Origin: Mycolicibacterium neworleansense | GTDB lineage: Bacteria > Actinomycetota > Actinomycetes > Mycobacteriales > Mycobacteriaceae | DNA: 64,000 bases | Reading direction: 5' to 3' | NCBI RefSeq assembly: GCF_001245615.1 | Contig: NZ_CWKH01000001.1 | Location: 2,232,001 to 2,296,000, forward strand | Shown: piece after piece, positions 1-10,520 of the stretch | How the letters are laid out: each line of letters opens with the position of its first letter | How positions within the stretch are numbered: the first letter of the stretch is position 1 | Notes under the pieces: model-generated | The model's input: the letters and a program-made list of their open reading frames with translations, nothing else | Databases searched by the model: none | What the model was told of the DNA's origin: nothing | Position numbers and translations under genes: made by a program

Positions 1-581
1 ACCGCCATCGCAATCATCACGCGCTGACGCAACCCGCCGGAGAGTTGGTGCGGGTAGGCCCGCATCCGTCGCTTGGGTTCCGGAATGCCGACCGCCGTGA
101 GCAGACGCAGCGCCTCCTGCTCGCTGCCGGCCGCCTCGGCCACCTGCTTGCCGATGCGCATCGTCGGGTTGAGCGAGGTCATCGGGTCCTGGAACACCGC
201 ACCCAGATCGAGTCGGCGCACTTTGCGCTGCGCCTTGTCGCCGCCGTTGACCATGTCGGAGTTCGCCACTCGGACCGACCCACCGACCGTGGCGCTCTTG
301 GGCAACAGTCCGAGCATCGTGAACCCCAGAACGCTTTTCCCGGAACCGGATTCACCGACCAGTCCGACGATCTCGCCCGGGGCGATGGTGAGTGAGACCC
401 CGCGCAGCGCGTAGACGTTACGTCCGTTTCGGCGAAAGGTGACGCGCAGGTCGTCCACGGCGGCCACCGGTGGCGGCGGCGAGAGTGCAACTGCGCCAGC
501 GTATATCGCCGAGTCGTCCGCCGCGGAATCGTGTGCGCCGAGGTCCGCGGGGAGGGTGACGTCGATCATGGCCTCAGCCAT
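1..581 (-). CDS. Peptide/nickel-type ABC transporter ATP-binding protein (5' part, runs off the left edge)
   Basis: ATPase subunit of an ABC importer of the Dpp/Opp (dipeptide/oligopeptide/nickel) type, acting at the cytoplasmic face of the membrane. The visible 193 residues contain Walker A GESGSGKS, a Q-loop in VFQDPMTSLNPTM, which is characteristic of Opp/Dpp ATPases, and the ABC signature LSGGLRQRV near the window edge. Walker B and the C-terminal half lie outside. The ATG at 581 is preceded by GGGAGG about 7 nt upstream. A second in-frame ATG at 569 is possible. It is divergent from the TetR gene at 805. The substrate cannot be read from the ATPase alone. Confidence 0.88.
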   Translation of the reverse strand, partial: MAEAMIDVTLPADLGAHDSAADDSAIYAGAVALSPPPPVAAVDDLRVTFRRNGRNVYALRGVSLTIAPGEIVGLVGESGSGKSVLGFTMLGLLPKSATVGGSVRVANSDMVNGGDKAQRKVRRLDLGAVFQDPMTSLNPTMRIGKQVAEAAGSEQEALRLLTAVGIPEPKRRMRAYPHQLSGGLRQRVMIAMA

Positions 582-804
582 CGTGGGCCTCCCAGAAGCG
601 ATTTGACGAATCCGCGTCACCACCTTGTGCCGCAGCCTGTCGAGCGACAGTTTTCACCGGCGGCCGCGTCATCGGGTGTCACAGGCGTTAATGAGGCGTA
701 AAGGAATTGACGGGTCCGGTAACCGTCACGTGTCACGCGTTTCTATCGAGTGACCGATACCCCGTGCGCTGGCCCTTCGCCATTCGAGGGCCAACCATGG
801 CTGT

Positions 805-1482
805 ATGGCGGGACGACCACGCGTGCACGCCCAGCGCCGGCAGGGGGAAACAGCTCGTGACGAGATCCTTGACGCCGCAGGGGAATTGTTCACTACCACC
901 GGATACTCGGGAACGTCGACGCGGGCGATCGCCGATGCCGTCGGCGTCCGCCAGGCATCCCTGTACCACTACTTCAAAACCAAGGACGACATCCTGTGCG
1001 CGCTGCTCGAGCAGACGGTCGCGCCCACGCTCGAGTTCATTCCGAGCCTGCTCGGCACCGAACCGGCGTTGACCGCCGATGAACATCTGCATGCTTTGGC
1101 CGCGTTCGACGGTGCCCAGCTGATGTCCGGCCGGTGGAACCTCGGCGCGCTGTATCTGCTGCCCGAGTTGCGTGAAGCCAAGCTCGAACCGTTCTGGTCA
1201 GACCGCGAGCGGCTGCGATTGCACTACCTGTCATTGAGCCGCGCGCTGAGCCGACGGACCGGGGTACACCAAGCGGCGGCCGACCTTCCGTTCCGGCTCG
1301 TCGAATCGTTGGTCAACGTGTGGTCGATGCCGGCCGGACCGGAACGTTCAGAGATGCCGTTTCATGTGGCGGACGCGTGTATGCGCGTTCTGGGCCTCCC
1401 CGACGAGACTGCCGCGGCCCTGCGGGAGCGCAGCCACCAGGTGATCGACAGACACAACAGGAGCCGCGCAGGCGACCCGTAG
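805..1482 (+). CDS. TetR/AcrR family transcriptional regulator
   Basis: One-component repressor of 225 aa. The N-terminal HTH is clear: ARDEILDAAGELF (about residues 17-29) followed by TSTRAIADAVGVRQASLYHYFKTKDDIL, the classic TetR recognition-helix region with the YHYF motif. The C-terminal ligand-binding domain is family-variable, so the ligand is unknown. It is transcribed divergently from the ABC ATPase across a 223-nt gap and lies 10 nt before the YciI gene. It may control itself and the transporter, but no convincing palindromic operator was found in the gap. Confidence 0.9.
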   Translation: MAGRPRVHAQRRQGETARDEILDAAGELFTTTGYSGTSTRAIADAVGVRQASLYHYFKTKDDILCALLEQTVAPTLEFIPSLLGTEPALTADEHLHALAAFDGAQLMSGRWNLGALYLLPELREAKLEPFWSDRERLRLHYLSLSRALSRRTGVHQAAADLPFRLVESLVNVWSMPAGPERSEMPFHVADACMRVLGLPDETAAALRERSHQVIDRHNRSRAGDP

Positions 1483-1492
1483 TCTGCATGGC

Positions 1493-1768
1493 ATGTTCCA
1501 CGTCCTCACCACGACATATCTGCAGCCCCTCGACGTCGTCGACCAGACCCGCCCCGCCCACATCGCGTGGCTCGAAGACGAGGTGGCCGCGGGCCGCATC
1601 GTGCTGGCCGGACGTCTGGAGTCGGCGACCGGCGCGGTGCTCGTCACCGGGGACCTCACCGAAGAAGAGGTCGAGGATCTCATCGCTCGCGATCCCTATA
1701 CCTTGGCCAACCTGGTCCGATGCGAGCGCACGTCCTTCAACGGGGCGTTCCGCGCGCCCGGTTTGTGA
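1493..1768 (+). CDS. YciI-like protein
   Basis: Small (91 aa) cytosolic protein of the YciI/YCII fold, a dimeric alpha/beta ferredoxin-like fold whose function is mostly unknown. The N-terminal strand MFHVLTTTYLQPLDVVDQTRPAHIAWL, then GRIVLAGRLES and DPYTLANLVRCE are typical of the family. A TAGTCT hexamer at 1480-1485, overlapping the stop of the TetR gene, lies 7 nt before the ATG, so a leaderless transcript is possible. No Shine-Dalgarno is visible. Confidence 0.8.
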   Translation: MFHVLTTTYLQPLDVVDQTRPAHIAWLEDEVAAGRIVLAGRLESATGAVLVTGDLTEEEVEDLIARDPYTLANLVRCERTSFNGAFRAPGL

Positions 1769-1923
1769 CGCACCCGACATTTGCCCGGGAGATATGTCAC
1801 ACCTGGCTGCGGGATTACTGGCGCAGCCCGCGTCGTTGCACCGCCAGGACTGCCTCTCAGGCAGTAGTCAGTTAACCGGACTAATCTTTCCGGGGTACGC
1901 AAAGACGAGCAAAGAGGGCTTTG

Positions 1924-2976
1924 ATGAGCACTGTTTATGCCTATGCCGCCAACTCGGCGACCGAGCCGCTGGCCAAGACCACCATCACCCGGCGTGAGGT
2001 GGGGCCGCATGACGTGGCCTTCGACATCCATTTCGCCGGCATCTGCCACTCGGACATCCACACCGTCAAGGGCGAGTGGGGCACCCCCAACTACCCCGTC
2101 GTGGCCGGTCACGAGATCGCCGGCATCGTCACCGAGGTGGGCTCGGAGGTCACCAAGTACAAGGTGGGCGACCACGTCGGTGTCGGTTGTTTCATCGATT
2201 CGTGTCGTGAATGCGACAACTGCAAGGCCGGTCTGCAGCAGTACTGCACCGGCGATTACGGCATGCACGGCACCTACAACTCCACCGAACGCGACGGCTC
2301 CCCCACCTACGGCGGCTACAGCGGGGCCATCGTCGTCGACGAGAACTACGTCCTGCGCATCCCCGACAGCATCCCCCTGGACGCGGCCGCTCCCCTGCTG
2401 TGCGCCGGCATCACACTGTTTTCTCCGCTGCGCCACTGGAACGCCGGGCCGGACAAGAAGGTCGCCGTCATCGGGCTCGGCGGCCTCGGTCACATGGGTG
2501 TCAAGCTCGCGCACGCGATGGGCGCACACGTCACCGTGCTCTCGCAGTCGCTGAAGAAGATGGAAGACGGCCTGCGCCTGGGCGCCGACGAGTACTACGC
2601 GACCAGCGACCCGGACACCTTCCGCAAGCTGCGGGGCAAGTTCGACCTGATTCTCAACACCGTGTCGGCCAACCTCGATCTGGGCGCGTACCTGGGTCTG
2701 CTGGCCGTCGACGGCACCCTGGTGGAGCTGGGCATGCCCGAGCATGCGATGGAGGTGCCGCCGTTCCCGCTGGCGGGCATGCGCCGCAGCCTGTCCGGTT
2801 CGATGATCGGTGGAATCCCGGAGACCCAGGAGATGCTCGACTTCTGCGCCGAGCACAACGTGACCCCGGAGATCGAGGTCATCCAGCCCGACTACATCAA
2901 CGAGGCCTACGAGCGCGTGCTGGCCAGCGACGTGCGGTATCGCTTCGTGATCGACACCGCCTCGCTGCGCGGCTAG
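1924..2976 (+). CDS. adhC: Zinc-dependent NAD(P)-type alcohol dehydrogenase (AdhC-like)
   Basis: Medium-chain, zinc-dependent alcohol/aldehyde reductase of 350 aa, of the cinnamyl-alcohol-dehydrogenase-like branch that includes M. tuberculosis AdhC (Rv3045). Catalytic zinc ligands are in GICHSD and GHEIAG, and the structural zinc site is [15 protein letters not shown]. The Rossmann dinucleotide site is [13 protein letters not shown]. The ATG at 1924 follows an AGAGG about 7 nt upstream. An in-frame TTG immediately before it is less likely. The stop codon abuts the stop of the convergent DUF3349 gene with no spacer. It probably reduces aliphatic or aromatic aldehydes with NADPH, by family analogy. 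Confidence 0.9.
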   Translation: MSTVYAYAANSATEPLAKTTITRREVGPHDVAFDIHFAGICHSDIHTVKGEWGTPNYPVVAGHEIAGIVTEVGSEVTKYKVGDHVGVGCFIDSCRECDNCKAGLQQYCTGDYGMHGTYNSTERDGSPTYGGYSGAIVVDENYVLRIPDSIPLDAAAPLLCAGITLFSPLRHWNAGPDKKVAVIGLGGLGHMGVKLAHAMGAHVTVLSQSLKKMEDGLRLGADEYYATSDPDTFRKLRGKFDLILNTVSANLDLGAYLGLLAVDGTLVELGMPEHAMEVPPFPLAGMRRSLSGSMIGGIPETQEMLDFCAEHNVTPEIEVIQPDYINEAYERVLASDVRYRFVIDTASLRG

Positions 2977-3333
2977 CTAGTCGGGATCAGAGGTTTCGCC
3001 GGGGCCGGCGTCGGATACCAGGTCGACGCCGGCCAACGGCCAACCCGCGGCGGCAAGTTTGGCCGCCACCCGCGCGATGTTCTCCGGACCGGCGTCGTGG
3101 TCGGTGACATCGGCGATGAATTCCGCGATGTCGTCGCGGTCGATCGGATCATCGATGTCGGCCGGTGCTGAGGCTTCGGCGATATTGCGCACCACCTCCG
3201 CCACCTGCTCCTCGGTGAGCGGCGTGGCCCGGAGCAGCGCGAGCAGCGGAACGCGATCGGTGCCCGGGACCCCTTCCGGGTAGCCGGCACGCAGCCAGTT
3301 CAGGACCGAGATCAGCAGCGACTTTGTTGACAC
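2977..3333 (-). CDS. DUF3349 family protein
   Basis: Small acidic protein (118 aa) of the mycobacterial DUF3349 family (Rv0543c/Rv3046c type), a helical fold of unknown function. Family features are the N-terminal LLISVLNWLRAGYPEGVPGTDRVPLLALL and the central LTEEQVAEVVRNIAE. It occupies the Rv3046c position next to adhC. The gene is convergent with adhC, and the two stop codons touch at 2976/2977. No membrane segment or signal peptide. Confidence 0.85.
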   Translation of the reverse strand: MSTKSLLISVLNWLRAGYPEGVPGTDRVPLLALLRATPLTEEQVAEVVRNIAEASAPADIDDPIDRDDIAEFIADVTDHDAGPENIARVAAKLAAAGWPLAGVDLVSDAGPGETSDPD

Positions 3334-3477
3334 CCGGCTAAGTTTCGCGGCTGCCCGGCAAACCCACCACTGGACGCGCCGACAGTTGCGTGGCCATTCA
3401 TTCGTAGTTCACCGCCAAAACAATCCCGCTGAGCACAACCGGTGACCACCTGGCGGTTCCCCGGCATTCTCGGCGCA

Positions 3478-4929
3478 GTGACCCGCGTGATCCGTTTCAA
3501 CGCCTTTGACATGAACTGCGTCGCCCATCAATCGCCTGGCTTGTGGCGCCATCCCGAAGATCAGTCTTGGCGCTACAAGGACATCACCTACTGGACCGAA
3601 CTGGCGAAGTTGTTGGAACGCGGGCGTTTTGACGGCCTGTTCATCGCCGACGTGCTGGGCACCTACGACGTGTACGGGGCCAGTGACGAGGCGGCGATCC
3701 GCCAGGCCGCGCAGATCCCGGTCGGTGACCCGATGCTGCTGGTGTCGGCGATGGCATTGGTCACCGAGAACCTCGGCTTCGGGATCACCACCGGTACCGG
3801 ATTCGAGCATCCGTATCCGTTCGCCCGGCGCATGTCGACGCTGGACCATCTGACCAACGGCCGGGTCGGCTGGAACGTCGTCACCGGCTATCTGCCTGCG
3901 GCGGCACGCAATATGGGCCAGACCGACCAGCCGGCGCACGACGCACGCTATGACCATGCCGACGAGTACCTGGAGGTGCTCTACAAGTTGTGGGAGGGCT
4001 CCTGGGAGGACGACGCGGTGGTGCGCGACGCCGAACGCGGGGTCTTCACCGATCCGGCCAAGGTGCACCACATCGGTCATTCCGGCAACCATTTCAGCGT
4101 CCCCGGGGTGCACCTGGCCGAACCGTCGCTGCAGCGCACACCGGTCATCTACCAGGCCGGTTCCTCACCGCGCGGGGTTCGCTTCGCCGCCGAGAATGCC
4201 GAGGCGATCTTCACCGCCGCTCCCACCAAAGCCCTTCTGCGCGAGACGGTTTCCACGATCCGCGCGGAGCTGGAGTTGGCCGGCCGGGATCCGTACTCGG
4301 CCAAGATCTTCAACCTCACCACGATCATCACCGGTGAGACCGACGAGGATGCCCACGCCAGACACGCCGAGTACCTGGCCTACGGCGACCCCGAGGGCGC
4401 GCTGGTGTTCATGTCCGGCTGGATGGGTGTCGACCTCGCCCGCTACGGGCTCGACGAGCCGATCGGTAACGTCGATTCCAACGCAATCCTGTCCGCGGTC
4501 AAGGCCTTTCAGTCCGCCTCCGACAAGGGCGGTGAGTGGAACGTCCGCGATATCGCCGAGTGGGGCGAGATCGGCGGCATGGGACCGCGCATCGTCGGAT
4601 CCGGTGTGCACGTCGCCGACACCCTGCAGGAGTGGGTCGAGGAGACCGACGTCGACGGTTTCAACCTGGCCTACGCCATCACGCCCGGGTCCTTCGAGGA
4701 GTTCATCGAGCACGTCGTTCCGGTGCTCACCGAGCGCGGCGCCTACCAGTCGGCGTACGCACCCGGCAGCCTGCGCAACAAGCTGCTGGGTCACGGCGAT
4801 CGCCTGGCCGACGAGCATCGCGGGGCCAGCTACCGTGTGGGCGGGTCGAATTCGACCATCATCGAGCGTCCGTCGACGCTGCCCTCCTCGTCGGCGTCGA
4901 CGGCCGCTCAGCCCGCGCGGGGCCGCTGA
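3478..4929 (+). CDS. NtaA/SnaA/DszA-family FMN-dependent monooxygenase
   Basis: Luciferase-like monooxygenase of the nitrilotriacetate/dibenzothiophene-sulfone type. These enzymes use FMNH2 from a separate reductase plus O2. Hallmarks are the start FNAFDMNCVAHQSPGLW, the TIM-barrel segments FDGLFIADVLGTYDVY, HPYPFARRMSTLDHLTNGRVGWNVVTGY and the YDHADEYLEVLYKLWEGSW block. About 483 aa, the usual family length (about 440-480). The GTG at 3478 gives VTRVIRFNAFD. An upstream in-frame GTG at 3442 exists but adds non-family residues, and no strong RBS decides. It ends one base before the convergent esterase. The substrate is unknown, and no dedicated flavin reductase is adjacent. Confidence 0.85.
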   Translation: MTRVIRFNAFDMNCVAHQSPGLWRHPEDQSWRYKDITYWTELAKLLERGRFDGLFIADVLGTYDVYGASDEAAIRQAAQIPVGDPMLLVSAMALVTENLGFGITTGTGFEHPYPFARRMSTLDHLTNGRVGWNVVTGYLPAAARNMGQTDQPAHDARYDHADEYLEVLYKLWEGSWEDDAVVRDAERGVFTDPAKVHHIGHSGNHFSVPGVHLAEPSLQRTPVIYQAGSSPRGVRFAAENAEAIFTAAPTKALLRETVSTIRAELELAGRDPYSAKIFNLTTIITGETDEDAHARHAEYLAYGDPEGALVFMSGWMGVDLARYGLDEPIGNVDSNAILSAVKAFQSASDKGGEWNVRDIAEWGEIGGMGPRIVGSGVHVADTLQEWVEETDVDGFNLAYAITPGSFEEFIEHVVPVLTERGAYQSAYAPGSLRNKLLGHGDRLADEHRGASYRVGGSNSTIIERPSTLPSSSASTAAQPARGR

Positions 4930-4930
4930 C

Positions 4931-6307
4931 TCAGCGCGGTGCGGCCTGGACGTTCGTAGGTTGTGGCCCCAGTGTCGACGCCGGCAGTTGGGTCTCTTCC
5001 ACGCCCGGGGTGTTCAGCTGACCGGCCAGCCACGGCAGTGCGGCGCCAAAAGCGTTGGCGGCGAACGCCCAGTCGTGGCGGCCAGGAGCGGTCTGCACCG
5101 AGCAGGTGATGTTGTCGGCGCGGGCCGCAGTGCACAAAGTGCTCGCGGCGACGTCCTGGGCCTCTGGATTCGCGGTGGCATCGCGCGTGGTGCCCTGCTG
5201 CGAGATCGGGACCTCGAACCACGCGGTGACGTCTGAGTACGGGCCGTGGCGCCGCATGACGGTGACCGGATCGTAGGCCGCCCAGGCGTCGGCGTCCCCG
5301 CCGAAGAGCCGGTTGATCGTCTGGGACTTGTCCCCGGTGTTCGGGCGCAGGTCCCCCGCGATGTCGACGAATGACCGGAACAGGTCCGGGTGCATCAGGG
5401 TCAGGTCCACCGCGCAGGTGCCGCCCATCGACCAGCCCGCAATCCCCCATCCGTCGTGGTCGGGTCGCACCCCGAAGTTCGAGATCAGGTATGGAACAAC
5501 GTCTTTGGTCAGGTGGTCGGCGGCGTTACCCCGGACGCCGTTGACGCACTCGGTGTCGTTGGTGAACGAGCCGGTGGCGTCGACGAATACGAACACCGGC
5601 GCATTGCCACCATGCGCGGCGGCGAAGCCGTCGATGATGCCGAGCACGTTGCCCGCGCGCAGCCAGTCGGCCGGCGTATTCAACTGGGAGCCGATCATCA
5701 TCACCGCCGGAAGTCGCGGCGGCGGACTGTCGGCGAACCAAGCCGGTGGCAGGTAGACGAGCTCACCGCGGTGCGCGAAACCTGACGCAGCCGAATCGAT
5801 GGTCACCGGGACCAACACCCCGTGCGTCGGCGTGACGTGGGCCAGCTGCATCTTGGTCACCGTCAGGCGGTCCGTCTGCCCGGGCAGTGGACTCGAGGTG
5901 AGCTGGTTCCATAGCGCGTGCACGGTCGGGCAGTACCCGACCCAGATATTCAGCGTCAGCGCACAGGCCAGCCCACACGCAGCGATCGCCGCCACCGATG
6001 CGGTGCGCCGCCACCAGCGGGCACTCACCCAACCCAGCAGACCGACACCGACGGCCAGCACGGTCAACGCGATCCAGATCCACAACTGCGGTGGCCCGGC
6101 GTTACCGGCCACCCCGATCGAGTCGATGTACCAATAGGTCACACCCGCGAGCAGGACAGCCGCGGTCGCCAGCGCCGGCAAAATCCGGCGCCGCCACCGT
6201 GGCGAACGCCAACCCACCGCGGCTCCCAGCAGCAGTGCCGCGATCGTCTGCACGACGAATGGGAACCAGCCGTGGATCAGCGAGATCTGCGCGATGAGCT
6301 GGTGCAT
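4931..6307 (-). CDS. Membrane-anchored alpha/beta-hydrolase (antigen-85/esterase-like)
   Basis: Predicted esterase of 458 aa with two parts. Residues 1-125 contain about four hydrophobic helices (about 16-34, 42-59, 75-95, 104-122). Residues 150-445 are an extracytoplasmic alpha/beta-hydrolase domain of the putative esterase (Esterase_PHB/antigen 85-like) type. The nucleophile elbow GWSMGG places Ser at about residue 293. Downstream candidates for the acid and base are in DPVTVM and GRHDWAF, where the His of GRHDW is the likely catalytic base. This membrane-domain plus esterase architecture is recurrent in mycobacteria and corynebacteria and points to cell-envelope lipid or ester chemistry, by inference. 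Confidence 0.8.
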   Translation of the reverse strand: MHQLIAQISLIHGWFPFVVQTIAALLLGAAVGWRSPRWRRRILPALATAAVLLAGVTYWYIDSIGVAGNAGPPQLWIWIALTVLAVGVGLLGWVSARWWRRTASVAAIAACGLACALTLNIWVGYCPTVHALWNQLTSSPLPGQTDRLTVTKMQLAHVTPTHGVLVPVTIDSAASGFAHRGELVYLPPAWFADSPPPRLPAVMMIGSQLNTPADWLRAGNVLGIIDGFAAAHGGNAPVFVFVDATGSFTNDTECVNGVRGNAADHLTKDVVPYLISNFGVRPDHDGWGIAGWSMGGTCAVDLTLMHPDLFRSFVDIAGDLRPNTGDKSQTINRLFGGDADAWAAYDPVTVMRRHGPYSDVTAWFEVPISQQGTTRDATANPEAQDVAASTLCTAARADNITCSVQTAPGRHDWAFAANAFGAALPWLAGQLNTPGVEETQLPASTLGPQPTNVQAAPR

Positions 6308-6431
6308 CAGCTCATTTCATATCAACGTCAACTGTCAACTCCCTGGTGGGACGCTGAGTGAGAGACCGGGAGCCGGCGGTGTCTTGGCCAGTAGTTCAGC
6401 GTGCCGGGAGGTCACCTCTTAAGGTGGCGTG

Positions 6432-6968
6432 ATGCGTATGAGGATTCTGGTGGCTCTGATGGCCGCGGCGGTCAGCGTCGGCGGCCCGGGTGTGGCCGCA
6501 GCGGACCCACCGCCGCCTCCGCCCCCGCCGCCACTCAATCTCAACGCGCTCACCCCGGTGAAGCCGTCGGACTTCGCAATGCAGAATGGCGAGTACTACG
6601 CATTTGCGGTGCCGGGCGATATCGCATGCGCCATCAGCCGCGGGTCGGGCAATTACGGTTGCAGCGGCCCGCTGCCCGCAGCACCAGACGGGGCCAACGC
6701 CGTCACGGGCGGACAGCAGGGGTTGCCCACGTTCCTCAGCGACAACCGGCCGCTGTTCGTGTTCGACAAGCTGCCGAACCGGCTGCCGCCCGGGACCCGC
6801 ATCAGCTTCCGCAATGTGACGTGCGGAACCGACGGCACGGTGACGATGTGCAACAACGCGTTTGACGGGGCGGGGTTCGTTCTCAGCCCGGGCGGCAGCC
6901 ACGTCCTCGATGTGAACAACCCACTGCTGCTCAACACCGGCGAGGGCCGCAACCCGTACGCCAACTAG
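6432..6968 (+). CDS. Secreted protein with a polyproline stretch, unknown function
   Basis: Exported protein of about 178 aa. The signal peptide is RMRILVALMAAAVSVGG..., with probable cleavage after GVAAA before DPPP. The mature N-terminus has nine consecutive prolines (about residues 27-35). The rest has four cysteines (DIACAI, YGCSG, VTCGT, TMCNN) compatible with disulfides and ends in GRNPYAN. AAGG at 6421-6424 suits the ATG at 6432, and an in-frame GTG at 6429 precedes it. The stop abuts the convergent nrdF stop. It looks like a mycobacterial secreted family of unknown role. The polyproline run should need EF-P for translation. Confidence 0.75.
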   Translation: MRMRILVALMAAAVSVGGPGVAAADPPPPPPPPPLNLNALTPVKPSDFAMQNGEYYAFAVPGDIACAISRGSGNYGCSGPLPAAPDGANAVTGGQQGLPTFLSDNRPLFVFDKLPNRLPPGTRISFRNVTCGTDGTVTMCNNAFDGAGFVLSPGGSHVLDVNNPLLLNTGEGRNPYAN

Positions 6969-7955
<987 letters not shown>

Positions 7956-8006
7956 TCACCAGGTCGTTGTGTTTGCCGGACAGTACCCACGACACTACCC
8001 CTGGGG

Positions 8007-9548
8007 TTAGTTACCCGCGGGGACCGCAACACCTTGTGTTTTCGTGTCGCTCGCCTCATGGATGAAATCGAACTCCTCCGGGTCGAGCTTGCGCGTTGCC
8101 ATCCAGTACTGCCAGGTCATGCCGCTCCACAGCGTCCGGTTCACGCCCGTGGCGTCCATGTACCAGCTCCGGCAACCTCCGGTGTTGAACACCGTGCGCT
8201 CGAGATCGTGCTGCAACTCGCTGTTGAACTCCGCCTGCGCGCGGGGGCTGGGCGACAGGGCCTGAGCGCCGGCCTTGTCGACGGCGGCGATGGCCTGACC
8301 CACGTAGCGGATCTGCTGCTCGATCATGAACACCACCGAGTTGTGCCCCAGCGCCGTGTTGGGGCCCAGCAGGAAGAACAGGTTGGGCATCCCCGCGACC
8401 GCGATGCCGCGGTGGGCGGACATACCCTCACGGTTCCAGCGATCCACCAGGTCCTCACCGCCTGCGCCCTTGATGTCGACGTAGGTGTAGGAGTCGGTGA
8501 CGTGGAAGCCGGTGGCGAACACCACGACATCGACCGGATGCTCGACGCCATCGGCGGTGACGATGCCGGTGGGGGTCATGCGGGCAATGGACTCGGTGAT
8601 CACCTGGGTCTTCGGGTTGGCGATCCCGCGGTAGTAGGTGTCGGAGTTGAGGATTCGCTTGCAGCCGGCGCGGTAGCGCGGGGTGAGTTTGCGGCGCAGC
8701 TCGGGGTCTTTGATGCTGCGGTTGATGTTGTAGCGCCCCATCGCCTCGCCGATCTTGAGCAGCCACGGCTGCTGAGTCATGGCGAAGCCGACGCCTTCGT
8801 GGATCCAGTAGATGGCGGCACGCATCGCCGCGCGGGTGCCGGGAACGTAGCTGAACATGCGCCGGATCCATTGCGGGAACTTGTTGTTCACCCGCGGCAT
8901 GACCCACGGCGGGGTGCGCTGGTAGAGGTGGAGCTCGGCGACGTCCTTGACGATCTCGGGCACGATCTGGATGGCGCTGGCACCGGTTCCGATCACCGCG
9001 ACGCGCTTGCCGGTGATGTCGACGCTGTGATCCCATTGCGCGGAATGGAAAGCGGCACCGGTGAATTCGTCACGCCCCTCGATGTCGGGGATCTGCGGGA
9101 TGTGCAGGCCCCCGGCACCCGAGACCAGGAACTGGGCGATGAACTCCTGGCCGGTGTCACTGAACACGTGCCAGCGCAGCTCCTGGTCGTCCCAGTGCGC
9201 GCGGTCCACGTGGGTGTTGAAGCGGGTATTGCGGCGCAACCCGTACTTGGAGGCCACGCCCAGCAGGTAGTCCTGGATCTCGGGCTGGAACGACCACATG
9301 TGGCTCCAGTCCGCCTTCGGCTCGAAGGAGAACGAGTACATGTGCGACGGGATGTCGCAGGCGCACCCCGGGTAGGTGTTGTCGCGCCAGGTGCCGCCGA
9401 ACTCGTCGGCCTTCTCCAGGATGAGGAAATCGACGCCGCGGCGTTGCAACTCGATCGCCATCCCCATCCCCGAGAACCCGCTACCGATGATCAAGGCGCG
9501 AGTCTGGATTGGTTGCTGACCCTGCGGCGAGGGTTGGGCAGCCGTCAT
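8007..9548 (-). CDS. Flavin-containing/Baeyer-Villiger monooxygenase (Rv3049c-like)
   Basis: NADPH- and FAD-dependent oxygenase of 513 aa that inserts oxygen into ketones or oxidises heteroatoms. The N-terminal FAD-binding motif is GSGFSGMGMA (residues 22-31), the BVMO fingerprint FTGAAFHSAQWD (162-173) fits FxGxxxHxxxW[P/D] exactly, and the NADPH Rossmann motif is VIGTGASA (from about residue 185). It occupies the Rv3049c position between nrdF and the TetR gene upstream on the same strand, which probably controls it. An RBS-like GGGACCTGAG precedes the ATG. The substrate is unknown. Confidence 0.9.
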   Translation of the reverse strand: MTAAQPSPQGQQPIQTRALIIGSGFSGMGMAIELQRRGVDFLILEKADEFGGTWRDNTYPGCACDIPSHMYSFSFEPKADWSHMWSFQPEIQDYLLGVASKYGLRRNTRFNTHVDRAHWDDQELRWHVFSDTGQEFIAQFLVSGAGGLHIPQIPDIEGRDEFTGAAFHSAQWDHSVDITGKRVAVIGTGASAIQIVPEIVKDVAELHLYQRTPPWVMPRVNNKFPQWIRRMFSYVPGTRAAMRAAIYWIHEGVGFAMTQQPWLLKIGEAMGRYNINRSIKDPELRRKLTPRYRAGCKRILNSDTYYRGIANPKTQVITESIARMTPTGIVTADGVEHPVDVVVFATGFHVTDSYTYVDIKGAGGEDLVDRWNREGMSAHRGIAVAGMPNLFFLLGPNTALGHNSVVFMIEQQIRYVGQAIAAVDKAGAQALSPSPRAQAEFNSELQHDLERTVFNTGGCRSWYMDATGVNRTLWSGMTWQYWMATRKLDPEEFDFIHEASDTKTQGVAVPAGN

Positions 9549-9628
9549 AGCTCAGGTCCCTTTCTGGGAACGGCGGTACCGGATACTTCCCAGTCTCCGG
9601 ACCTGGGACCCTACTGTCAACGAGTTGG

Positions 9629-10369
9629 TCAGCTGGCGTGCTGGCGGCGCTGGACACCCTCGTGCAGCGGCAGGTCCGGGTCGATCCAGATGCCGAGCAG
9701 TTCACAGGTGCCGTTGATGGATCCGACCATGATGGTGGTCAGGTGGTTGACGAACTCCGCGGCCGGCATCCGGCGCGGGCTGTCCTCGTCGGTACCCAGC
9801 CACCAGTCGGTGGCCGACGCGCAAGCCCCGAACGTGGCGAATGCCGCCAATTCGATCGCGGCCCCGTCGAGCTCCATCTCGCGAAGCTCGTTGGAGAACA
9901 TGTCGGCCATCGCCAGGGTGATGCCGCGGCCCTCGTTGAGTGCCCGCATGGTCGATTCACTCTGTTCGGCGAACCGGCCCTGGATCAGGAACCGCAACAC
10001 GTTGGGGTGCTCGTCGACCAGCAGCACGTACTGCTCAACGCTGCGCCGGATGACTTCCCGAGCCGGGTCGGCGCCGAGGTTGATCGCCGGGAAGATCGCC
10101 GACCACAACATGTCTCGTAGGCGCTCGCCGATGGCCTGGAACAGGTCGGACTTGTCGGCGAAGTGACGGTAGATCTTCGGCTTGGCGGTACCGGCCTCTT
10201 CGGCGATCTCCCGAAGGCTGACCTCAGGCCCGAGCCGGTCGATCGCCCGGAACGATGCGTCGACGATTTCCGAACGCACCTTCTTACGGTGCTCACGCCA
10301 GCGCTCGCTACGGGCGTCTACCTTGACACCCGAGCCATCGCTGGAATGTGATCTCGACGTTCGCCGCAC
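9629..10369 (-). CDS. TetR family regulator (Rv3050c-like)
   Basis: Regulator of 246 aa with a TetR HTH: KKVRSEIVDASFRAIDRLGPEVSLREIAEEAGTAKPKIYRHFADKSDLF, followed by a helical ligand domain. The GTG start at 10369 was chosen because it gives 246 residues, the length I recall for Rv3050c. The open frame extends further upstream but with non-family, low-complexity sequence. It lies upstream of the monooxygenase gene on the same strand (80-nt gap) and is divergent from the geranylgeranyl-reductase-like gene at 10521. It probably represses the monooxygenase. Confidence 0.87.
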   Translation of the reverse strand: MRRTSRSHSSDGSGVKVDARSERWREHRKKVRSEIVDASFRAIDRLGPEVSLREIAEEAGTAKPKIYRHFADKSDLFQAIGERLRDMLWSAIFPAINLGADPAREVIRRSVEQYVLLVDEHPNVLRFLIQGRFAEQSESTMRALNEGRGITLAMADMFSNELREMELDGAAIELAAFATFGACASATDWWLGTDEDSPRRMPAAEFVNHLTTIMVGSINGTCELLGIWIDPDLPLHEGVQRRQHAS

Positions 10370-10520
10370 GCGATCACTGTACCCGCCCTGATGGTGCTGA
10401 CCTGCCCAGACCGCCTCACAACACGCGGTTTTGCCGTTTGACCCGGGCGTTCGCCCGTCAAGCCGCCGAAAGCTTGCTTGGGTACTATCGCAGCCACAGT
10501 CAACCAATGAGACGAGGCTC

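Noticed and set aside
582..804. Operator for the TetR at 805 (several GTCAC repeats near 720-745)
   Set aside because: The repeats are direct, irregular and overlap a CACGTG. No convincing palindrome was found.
7957..8007. NrdR boxes upstream of nrdF
   Set aside because: ACACTACCCC at 7992 resembles one half-site, but the second half is poor, and the only partner site is 35 bp away with weak identity. Not listed as a feature.
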